Assembly (NCBI GenBank): GCA_028718405.1
Contig: JAQULV010000118.1
Coordinates: 1 to 5,533 of the forward strand
Reading direction: 5' to 3'
DNA: 5,533 bases
From: Smithellaceae bacterium
GTDB taxonomy: Bacteria > Desulfobacterota > Syntrophia > Syntrophales > JAQULV01
Shown here in pieces: positions 1 through 4,941 of this stretch (positions are counted from its first letter, which is position 1; every line of letters starts with the position of its first letter). The notes beneath the pieces are model-generated. The model was given only the letters and a program-made list of their open reading frames with translations, was not told the DNA's origin and did no database searches. Position numbers and translations under genes: made by a program.

Positions 1-663
1 CACGCTTATCTGCGGCGGCGCAGGTTGAGGTGCTGGTGTGGCGGCGACCTGCGGCGTCTTCCGGCCGCGGACGAAATCGGTCACCTCCTTTGCAAACCCG
101 ATCTCCTGGGCCGCTTCCTGTATGGCTTCGGCGGTGGCCAGGGTCGATGCCTCGCCGACCAACTCGGCGACGGGGATGTATGGGCTTACCACGTCGTGGC
201 TCTCTTTGGTTGCGCTCACGACGTGTGACCAAACCCGCATCCCTTGCGCCGTCAACATCGTTACTTTCATCGTAATCTTGGCGCTAAATTTCATGCCGAA
301 TCCCAAGGCAACCTGGATGCCGTCGAAATTGAAACTCTCGATTGTGGGAATAACTATAGCGTCAACGTCGTCGGGATAGGGTTTTCCGTCTATAAAGGTG
401 ACTTCATCGAAGAGCTCGGGAAAGACGTTCTGGGCGAACTTCCTCACGAGCCTGCCCGATTGGATCGTCACCGACCCGCTGCCCGAAGCCCTGGTGTAAA
501 CGGTGCTTTCGGGCGGGAGTTCTACCGCGACCTTTATGGGAAGTTGTTTTCGTATGTTGACGGGCGGGGCTTGAATATCGGCGACGGGAACGTTCAACTG
601 CGCCGCACACCCGGCAAGAAGCAAGATTGAAAAAGCGAGCCAAAGAACGTGTTTCTTAATCAT
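1..663 (-). CDS. Outer-membrane-type lipoprotein of unrecognised family (3' end off the left edge)
   Basis: An open frame of 221 codons runs from ATG at 663 to the window edge without a stop, so the C-terminus is missing. The start is supported by GAGGTG about 4-6 nt upstream and by a textbook lipoprotein signal: residues 1-18 have a K3-K4 n-region and a hydrophobic core, and end in the lipobox LAGC with the lipidated Cys19. Residue +2 after Cys is Ala, not Asp, which by the Lol rule favours the outer membrane. The mature part has a predicted beta-rich middle (about residues 95-145, with GMKFSAKITMKVTML), an Ala/Glu-rich helix (about 164-190) and a Pro/Ala/Gln-rich tail (about 205-220). The outline (short helix, strands, long helix) recalls small periplasm-facing lipoproteins such as YajG, but I cannot assign a family. 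It is divergent from the Cys-repeat gene. The lipoprotein call is strong; the function is unknown. Confidence 0.88.
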   Translation of the reverse strand, partial: MIKKHVLWLAFSILLLAGCAAQLNVPVADIQAPPVNIRKQLPIKVAVELPPESTVYTRASGSGSVTIQSGRLVRKFAQNVFPELFDEVTFIDGKPYPDDVDAIVIPTIESFNFDGIQVALGFGMKFSAKITMKVTMLTAQGMRVWSHVVSATKESHDVVSPYIPVAELVGEASTLATAEAIQEAAQEIGFAKEVTDFVRGRKTPQVAATPAPQPAPPQISV

Positions 664-693
664 GGTACACCTCGGTAATGTTACACGGCGGAA

Positions 694-722
694 ATGCTAT
701 AACTTCTGACGGTCACTGTCAA
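694..722 (-). promoter_or_regulatory. Sigma-70-like promoter of the lipoprotein gene
   Basis: Read on the minus strand, a perfect -35 box TTGACA (717-722) is followed by a 17-bp spacer and TAGCAT (694-699, four of six consensus bases). Transcription would start near 687, giving a 5' leader of about 25 nt that contains the GAGGTG ribosome binding site. Seen directly; activity is inferred. Confidence 0.55.
707..721. promoter_or_regulatory. Near-perfect 15-bp palindrome over the -35 box (candidate operator)
   Basis: TGACGGTCACTGTCA reads as TGAC-N-GT-N-AC-N-GTCA. Six of the seven arm pairs match around a central base. It overlaps the -35 hexamer at 717-722, the position expected for a repressor that blocks RNA polymerase. 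The binding protein is unknown. Confidence 0.4.
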
Positions 723-761
723 ATTAATTGTGGGCCGGAAACCTGCGGGCCGCCGTTCGGC

Positions 762-784
762 AATGATAGCCGCAGCCTATCATT
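762..784. promoter_or_regulatory. Perfect 8-bp inverted repeat in the divergent control region
   Basis: AATGATAG (762-769) and CTATCATT (777-784) are exact reverse complements separated by the 7-nt CCGCAGC. The 15-bp centre-to-centre spacing would suit a dimeric DNA-binding protein. It lies about 80 bp upstream of the Cys-repeat start codon and 40 bp from the palindrome at 707-721, whose sequence is different. No T-tract follows, so a terminator is less likely. Confidence 0.4.
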
Positions 785-804
785 AACCTCGAACTTTATC
801 CCCA

Positions 805-833
805 TTGCCCAGAGGCGGCGCAGGCCCTATTAA
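805..833 (+). promoter_or_regulatory. Possible promoter of the Cys-repeat protein gene
   Basis: TTGCCC (805-810), a 17-bp spacer and TATTAA (828-833) each match sigma-70 consensus at four of six positions. A start near 840 would give a leader of about 25 nt carrying the AAGGAGGA ribosome binding site. TATCAT at 778-783 is a better -10 but has no convincing -35 partner. Weak evidence; position and spacing are its main support. Confidence 0.3.
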
Positions 834-864
834 GAGAGAAAATCCGAACACCAAGGAGGATCAT

Positions 865-1293
865 ATGAATCGCGCTTTCGTTTCCATTCTTGCCATGGCG
901 GCCGTGGGTCTAATCGGTCTTATGTTCAGCGCCCCTGCGATGGCCGCTGACTACGGCGCCTGCAATGCCGATGTCGCCAAATTCTGCGGCAAGGCCGGTG
1001 CCGATCGAGAGTCGGTTCTCAAATGTCTCGAAGCCCACGAGACAGAGTTGTCCGACATCTGCAAAGAGCAGGAGACAAGGATCGGCGGACGTCGGGTCGA
1101 GTCGAAGGAGAACCGGGAAGCGGCGCAGAAGATGACTGAAGCCTGTAAAGCCGATGTGGACAAATACTGCGGCAAAGTAAATCCCGCCAAAGGCGGCATG
1201 GAAAAGTGCCTGAAGGCGCAGGGCAAGAAGGTCTCCAAGTCCTGTCGCAAAGCAATGAAGATGGTCGACGAAGAAAAAAGCAAAATGAAATAG
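865..1293 (+). CDS. Secreted protein with two Cys-rich (GLG1-type) repeats
   Basis: A 142-residue protein starting at ATG 865, chosen because AAGGAGGA (853-860) sits 5 nt upstream and because the protein then begins directly with a Sec signal peptide: N2-R3, a hydrophobic core, and a likely cut after APAMA (Ala27). The mature 115 residues hold two modules. Repeat 1 has Cys33, 41, 54 and 66; repeat 2 has Cys94, 102, 115 and 127. Both show exactly C-x7-C-x12-C-x11-C, with a D-V-x-K-[FY]-C-G-K motif at the second Cys and K-C-L at the third. This matches the cysteine-rich repeat of animal Golgi glycoprotein 1 (Pfam Cys_rich_FGFR), which also occurs in small bacterial periplasmic proteins of unknown role. 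Two intramolecular disulfides per module are likely. The basic C-terminus (many Lys) is notable. Family call is good; function is unknown. Confidence 0.9.
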   Translation: MNRAFVSILAMAAVGLIGLMFSAPAMAADYGACNADVAKFCGKAGADRESVLKCLEAHETELSDICKEQETRIGGRRVESKENREAAQKMTEACKADVDKYCGKVNPAKGGMEKCLKAQGKKVSKSCRKAMKMVDEEKSKMK

Positions 1294-1295
1294 CA

Positions 1296-1309
1296 CGCCG
1301 AAGACGGCG
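1296..1309. terminator. Small GC hairpin at the convergent junction
   Basis: CGCCG (1296-1300), loop AAGA and CGGCG (1305-1309) form a five-pair stem 3 nt after the Cys-repeat stop. No T-tract follows on either strand, so this is at best a weak or factor-assisted transcript end for the convergent genes. The neighbouring CGGCGT at 1322-1327 could pair alternatively with ACGCCG at 1295-1300. Confidence 0.25.
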
Positions 1310-1352
1310 GATAAAGAGTCCCGGCGTCGTAGCTGAACGGAGCGTTCTTCTC

Positions 1353-1405
1353 AGGAGGCAAAGCATATGCCTGCTGGCCGAAGTCATTTGGGACTTACTC
1401 GGTAA
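1353..1405 (+). other. 12-codon reading frame with strong ribosome binding site
   Basis: AGGAGG (1353-1358) is followed after 8 nt by ATG (1367) and a frame encoding MPAGRSHLGLTR, ending in TAA at 1403-1405. The last codons overlap the 3' end of the convergent pilin gene. The initiation signal is as good as that of the real Cys-repeat gene, but the frame is too short to judge by coding statistics. It may be a chance match, a small peptide, or the relic 5' end of a lost gene. Confidence 0.2.
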
Positions 1406-1766
1406 TATAACCCACTTTGTCGACCGAGTAAGTCTTATCGCCGTTGGTGTGAGCAGCCGTCATGGTCAATGACCCCATTGTGCCGTTGATAATCGTCACG
1501 GTGACCTGGGTCGTGTTCTGATAACCGTAGCTTACCAGGTTCGAGTTGGTGACGGTACCAGCGGGGTAGTCACTGAAGAAGGCCTGGGCTACGGTGTAGG
1601 CCGTTCGCAGGTCCGATTTTGCCGCGGCATTGAAGCCTTTGGTTCTATAAGCGCTGAATTGAAGTACGGCAATCGACGCCAGGATGCCAACGATAGCGAT
1701 AACGATCATCAGTTCGATGAGCGTAAAACCCCTGCATCCCCTCTTTCTTTTGAACAATTTCCACAT
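1395..1766 (-). CDS. Type IV pilin-like protein (PilA/pseudopilin class)
   Basis: A 123-residue prepilin. The leader is 13 residues, basic (K3, K6, R7, K8, R9, R12) and ends in Gly13. The prepilin peptidase site is G-FTLIEL, giving a mature protein of 110 residues with N-methylated Phe1 and the conserved Glu5. Mature residues 1-24 form the hydrophobic assembly helix, followed by FSAYRTKGFNAAAKSDLRTAY-type sequence typical of Geobacter/Syntrophus-like pilins. The C-terminal half (about 55-110) is Thr/Asn/Val-rich and probably a small beta-sheet. There is no cysteine in the mature protein, so no disulfide D-loop. Twelve of 110 mature residues are aromatic. The usual Pro22 is Leu. The start is supported by GAGAGG (1774-1779) 7 nt upstream. 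No pil or gsp gene is adjacent, so a major pilin and a minor pilin or pseudopilin cannot be told apart. A one-mismatch sigma-54 promoter lies upstream. Confidence 0.93.
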   Translation of the reverse strand: MWKLFKRKRGCRGFTLIELMIVIAIVGILASIAVLQFSAYRTKGFNAAAKSDLRTAYTVAQAFFSDYPAGTVTNSNLVSYGYQNTTQVTVTIINGTMGSLTMTAAHTNGDKTYSVDKVGYITE

Positions 1767-1820
1767 GTCGGAACCTCTCGGTGCGGAATAGCTGACATTA
1801 CTCTGCCACTCGTTGTTTTA

Positions 1821-1836
1821 TTCAATGTTCATGCCA
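1821..1836 (-). promoter_or_regulatory. Sigma-54 (RpoN)-type promoter of the pilin gene
   Basis: On the minus strand the bases read TGGCATGAACATTGAA, against the consensus TGGCACG-N4-TTGCA. The -24 GG and the -12 G are present with the required 10-nt spacing; the -12 element is GA instead of GC. A start near 1811 would leave a leader of about 45 nt before ATG 1766. In other bacteria pilA is commonly driven by RpoN with the NtrC-family activator PilR, which fits the gene. Confidence 0.55.
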
Positions 1837-1873
1837 GAAAGAGCGAAAGGCGGCGTGGCATCAACATGTGATA

Positions 1874-1886
1874 ATTATTGAATAAT
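1874..1886. promoter_or_regulatory. AT-rich palindrome upstream of the pilin promoter
   Basis: ATTATT-G-AATAAT is an exact palindrome around one base, in an AT-rich patch (about 1868-1890) within otherwise GC-rich DNA. It lies about 40-50 bp upstream of the -24 element, where a bending protein such as IHF could act at a sigma-54 promoter. No specific binding motif is claimed. Confidence 0.25.
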
Positions 1887-1895
1887 ATTTGAGTC

Positions 1896-1912
1896 GCCGG
1901 GAGCGGCTTTTT
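1896..1912 (+). terminator. Possible short plus-strand terminator
   Basis: GCCG (1896-1899), loop GGAG and CGGC (1904-1907) are followed directly by TTTTT (1908-1912). The stem is only four pairs. No recognised plus-strand gene ends here, so if active it would stop antisense transcription crossing the pilin region before it reaches the synthetase gene. Confidence 0.25.
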
Positions 1913-1969
1913 CGGGCGGGATGGGCTTATTGCACGACGAGACGTGATTTCCACGCAACGAAAAGGGAG

Positions 1970-2018
1970 GTTGAGGGGAATTAACGCCTGCGAGGCAGCG
2001 CAAGCAATTCCCCTCAAC
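1970..2018 (-). terminator. Long 3'-UTR hairpin after the synthetase gene (terminator-like, possibly a REP-like repeat)
   Basis: GTTGAGGGGAATT (1970-1982) and AATTCCCCTCAAC (2006-2018) are perfect 13-bp arms. In the minus-strand RNA the interior adds a seven-pair stem, GCUUGCG (2005-1999) with CGCAGGC (1992-1986), containing one U-G wobble, a 3-nt bulge and a 6-nt loop. That gives about 20 pairs in 49 nt. In plus-strand RNA the wobble becomes a C-A mismatch, so the structure favours the transcript of the synthetase gene, whose stop codon is 52 nt upstream of it. CCTCCCTTTTCG follows on the minus strand; the T-run is short and set back by 5-6 nt. It is either an imperfect intrinsic terminator, an RNA-stabilising stem, or a copy of a dispersed palindromic repeat. 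Confidence 0.5.
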
Positions 2019-2023
2019 GCCGG

Positions 2024-2055
2024 CAGAAGTCGATTCCATAGAAAATCGACAGAAG
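2024..2055 (-). repeat. Second 3'-UTR hairpin flanked by CAGAAG direct repeats
   Basis: GTCGATT (2029-2035) and AATCGAC (2044-2050) form a seven-pair stem. In minus-strand RNA two inner U-G wobbles extend it to nine pairs with a CUAU tetraloop. CAGAAG occurs directly repeated at 2024-2029 and 2050-2055, framing the stem. It starts about 20 nt after the synthetase stop codon (TAG, 2073-2071) and precedes the long hairpin at 1970-2018. Confidence 0.4.
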
Positions 2056-2070
2056 AAACGAAACGTACAA

Positions 2071-4764
2071 CTACTTCAACTTCAGAGACATGAAGATCAT
2101 GTTCTCGTCTTTGGTTTCCACCTTGAACTGACAGTGATTAAGCACCCTGGTCATGGGGAAGTTCTCCATGAGCGTCTCGGAGCTGACGACGCTGACCCCC
2201 CAATGCTTGGCCAGATCCACGCAGCGCTCCGAAAGGATCCTTCCTAAGGCCTTCTTCTGCCAGGGGTCGGAAACGATCACGGCATACTCTGCCTCTTCGC
2301 ACCGCGGATTCTTGATGAGCCTCGCGATCCCGACGAGTTTCTTGCGGTCGTCTTCGGTCATCTCGGCGACCACGGCGAGTTCTTTTTCGGGATCGACGTC
2401 GCAGAAACGCTTGGCTCGCTCCGGTGTGGCGCTGAAGGGCGAGAGGAACCTGTACCAGAGGGACCGCGACGAGCAGCCGTTGACGAATTCCGTCCAGAGG
2501 GCCGTATCTTTGCCGCTGATGAGACGCAGGCGTATCGGCTGATTGTCGATGGTGACGGTCACGTCTTCCAGTCTATGTTCGAGTGCCTTCACCTGGCCTG
2601 CATCGCGGCGCTGCCGCCAGCGGTGCATTTCACCCAGGACCTCGGCGGCCGTCTCGGCCGTGGAATACACGGGGATACCCGCCTGCTCCATCCTGATAAC
2701 GCCTTCCATCATGAACTCTTTGCAGGCGACGCAGCAGACGACGGGCTTGCCCTTGAAATCTATTTCCTTGAAGGTCTCGGCGAACGAGGACAGGATCTCT
2801 CCTTGCAGGATGGCGATGAAGCTTCCGACATCCTCGCTTTGGGCACCGATCTCGATGATACTTCGCACCTGCTCGGGATTCAGCGTGAAGGAGCAATCGA
2901 CGGGGTTACCCACATTCACGTAATCGGGCATTACCTGCGACAGCCGCTTCCTGATCGGTTCCTCCAGGCGCGCGAGTCGGAGGCCTTCCGTGTAGAGCGT
3001 ATCGGTGGCGGCCACGCCCAGCGATCCCGTGTAGGTGATCACCATGACCCCGTCCCTCTCCGGCAATGGCTGCTTGGAGAAGGCCCGCGCCAGGGAGAAG
3101 AGATGTTCGTTGTCCCGTGCACGGATGACCCCGCTCTGCCTGAAGACGGCACTGTTGATCTCGTCGTTTCCCGCCAATGACGCGGTGTGCGACGAAACGG
3201 CCTTCTTGCCGGCGTCGGTCCTTCCCGCCTTGAGAACGATCACGGGCTTCTTCTGGGCGGTACGCCTGGCGACGTCGATGAAGCGCCGGCCACCGGAGAC
3301 ATCCTCCATGTACATGGCCACGACGGCGATGTTGTCGTCTTGGCCCATGTATTCCAGGATGTCCGTCTCGGAGATGTCCATCTTATTGCCGATGGTGGCG
3401 ACGATGCCGAAGTCGATGATATTGCGGAGCCCCGTGAGGATCCCGGCCGCGTAGACACCCGCCTGAGCGATGAGCCCTACGTTCCCGGGGCGCAGTTCGT
3501 CGAGCAGTCCGATGGACTGCACCATGCGATGATGGGTATTGATGACGCCCGAGCAATTCGGTCCCAGGACACGGCAACCCGTCTGCGCGATAATCTCCTC
3601 TATCTTTTTCTGCGCCAGCATTCCCGCCGCGCCGGTTTCGGCGAAACCCGCCGCCTCAATGATCGCGTAACGGATGCCCTTGGCCGCGCAATCGGCCACC
3701 GCCTGAGGCGCCGCCGGGGCGGGGACAATAACGACGGCGACATCGATGGGGTCTTCCACGTCCAGGACGGACTTGTACGCCTTCACGCCCAGAACCGTTT
3801 CCTTCTTCGGGTTGATGGGGTAGAGCTTGCCGGCGAAGCCGTGGGAGATGAGGTTGTGAAAGACGTTGTAACCGAGCTTCCCTTCCGTATCCGTGGCGCC
3901 CAGAACGGCAATGCTCTGCGGGGAGAAAAGTTTACGCAGATCGGTGCCGGGCGCAGGATCGGCAGACACACGGGCGGCATTATTCGTGAGGAAGATGCGC
4001 GCGTCGCAAGCGACATTGCCTTCCGGATACAGAAATACCGGGTTCAGGTCGAGCTCCCGGATCTCAGGGTGTTCCATGACCAGGTGCGAAACCCGCAAAA
4101 GCAGATCCTTCAAGGCGGCGATATCGGCGCTTATTCCGCGGCGCCCTTCGAGAAGCGCATAGCCCTTGATCTCCCCGATCATGGCGGACACATCGTCGGC
4201 CGTAACGGGAAGAACCCTGAAGGTCACATCCTTCAGCACCTCGACGAAGATGCCGCCCAGACCGAACATGAGCACCGGCCCGAAGCTCGGATCGCGCGCC
4301 ACGCCGATGATGGCCTCGATGCCTTGCGGCGCCATTTTCTGAACGGTGATGCCTTCGATCATGCAATTCTGGAAACCGGCGATGATCTCGCGGTACGCCC
4401 GACGAAGGTTCTCCTCATCGGTGATGTTCAATTTAACCCCGCCGGCGTCGGTCTTGTGGACGACCTCCGTGGAGACGATCTTCAGAACTACGGGATAGCC
4501 TATGGATCTTCCGAAGGCGGCGGCTTCGTCCTCCGAAGATGCAACGAGGCCGCCTGTCGTTCTAATCCCGTAGCCCTCCAGGATCTCCTTCGCTTCCGGC
4601 TCGAACAGATAGCTTCTGCCTTTCGTGAGCGCGGCGTCGATGATCTTCTGGGCACCTTTTCCCCCCCGGTGAGGCAGGTCGGCGACAACGAACAGGGCAG
4701 GCATCCCTTCGTCGGGAAGGAATTGATCCGCCGTCCTTACCTGTATAGATGTGGAGCCTTCCAT
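2071..4764 (-). CDS. ADP-forming acyl-CoA (acetate-CoA) ligase fused to a C-terminal GNAT acetyltransferase, beta-alpha-GNAT order
   Basis: An 897-residue cytoplasmic protein starting at ATG 4764, the first ATG after an in-frame TGA; AGGG lies 5 nt upstream. Domains: a short N-terminal extension (1-35); ATP-grasp/beta part (about 40-260) with VVHKTDAGGV (His103) and the ELDLNPV metal-site motif (237-243); CoA-binding alpha part (about 276-380); succinyl-CoA-ligase-like part (about 400-545) with GPNCSG (401-406) and SSHTASLAG, where His526 aligns with the phosphohistidine; a further ligase domain (about 560-715); and GNAT (about 735-897) with candidate catalytic Glu826 in AEYAVIV and acetyl-CoA loop QKKALG (836-841). 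The family makes acyl-CoA from acid, ATP and CoA, or ATP in reverse; GNAT-fused members such as Pat/PatZ acetylate protein lysines, notably on acetyl-CoA synthetase. Both histidines are intact, so synthetase activity is plausible. The beta-first order is unlike Pat. The substrate is not readable from sequence. Confidence 0.93.
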   Translation of the reverse strand: MEGSTSIQVRTADQFLPDEGMPALFVVADLPHRGGKGAQKIIDAALTKGRSYLFEPEAKEILEGYGIRTTGGLVASSEDEAAAFGRSIGYPVVLKIVSTEVVHKTDAGGVKLNITDEENLRRAYREIIAGFQNCMIEGITVQKMAPQGIEAIIGVARDPSFGPVLMFGLGGIFVEVLKDVTFRVLPVTADDVSAMIGEIKGYALLEGRRGISADIAALKDLLLRVSHLVMEHPEIRELDLNPVFLYPEGNVACDARIFLTNNAARVSADPAPGTDLRKLFSPQSIAVLGATDTEGKLGYNVFHNLISHGFAGKLYPINPKKETVLGVKAYKSVLDVEDPIDVAVVIVPAPAAPQAVADCAAKGIRYAIIEAAGFAETGAAGMLAQKKIEEIIAQTGCRVLGPNCSGVINTHHRMVQSIGLLDELRPGNVGLIAQAGVYAAGILTGLRNIIDFGIVATIGNKMDISETDILEYMGQDDNIAVVAMYMEDVSGGRRFIDVARRTAQKKPVIVLKAGRTDAGKKAVSSHTASLAGNDEINSAVFRQSGVIRARDNEHLFSLARAFSKQPLPERDGVMVITYTGSLGVAATDTLYTEGLRLARLEEPIRKRLSQVMPDYVNVGNPVDCSFTLNPEQVRSIIEIGAQSEDVGSFIAILQGEILSSFAETFKEIDFKGKPVVCCVACKEFMMEGVIRMEQAGIPVYSTAETAAEVLGEMHRWRQRRDAGQVKALEHRLEDVTVTIDNQPIRLRLISGKDTALWTEFVNGCSSRSLWYRFLSPFSATPERAKRFCDVDPEKELAVVAEMTEDDRKKLVGIARLIKNPRCEEAEYAVIVSDPWQKKALGRILSERCVDLAKHWGVSVVSSETLMENFPMTRVLNHCQFKVETKDENMIFMSLKLK

Positions 4765-4941
4765 CGCGACCCTGTCTCTCCCTTGCCAAGCCGATCATGC
4801 AGACTCGGTTTGATAAACGATTAACACAGGTCATAAGCGGTAGGTATCGGGGGAAGGCCCTTTTTCTTGTCGGAAGAGGGGAGTATTGTTTGCAGGTGTT
4901 TGTCTGACACGGCTTCGGCGGTAAGCGCCGCAGCGTATGCC
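4765..4941. other. 177-bp gap between response regulator and synthetase genes
   Basis: No convincing promoter or T-tract terminator is visible on the minus strand, so read-through from the response regulator gene into the synthetase gene is possible. The only structures are a five-pair GC hairpin, CGGCG/CGCCG (4916-4930), about 12 nt after the regulator stop and lacking a U-run, and a minor GTTT-N3-AAAC repeat near 4809-4819. GGCCC followed by a T-run at about 4856-4865 would act only on plus-strand transcripts. Confidence 0.35.

Noticed and set aside
244..643. Frames on both strands inside 244-643 other than the lipoprotein frame
   Set aside because: The lipoprotein frame has a lipobox, ribosome binding site and promoter; the others have none.
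805..864. Upstream ATG at 805 as start of the Cys-repeat protein
   Set aside because: It would add 20 residues before the signal peptide, has no ribosome binding site, and the ATG at 865 has AAGGAGGA in place.
910..1387. Minus-strand frames of 122-136 codons opposite the Cys-repeat gene
   Set aside because: The plus strand has a signal peptide, regular Cys repeats and a strong ribosome binding site, which explain this DNA fully.
1829..2017. A 62-codon minus-strand frame between the pilin and synthetase genes
   Set aside because: It is built from the long hairpin and the pilin promoter region, has no ribosome binding site and no recognisable domain.
2575..3180. A 201-codon plus-strand frame
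   Set aside because: Antisense to the ligase part of the same gene; no ribosome binding site or domain seen.
3187..4824. A 545-codon open frame on the plus strand
   Set aside because: It lies wholly opposite the synthetase-GNAT gene, which has clear domains and motifs. Its translation is rich in Arg, Asp and Gly with no recognisable domain, typical of an antisense shadow in GC-rich coding DNA.
4850..4866. GC stretch followed by TTTTT as an intrinsic terminator
   Set aside because: It would work only on the plus strand, where no gene ends, and the stem is poor.
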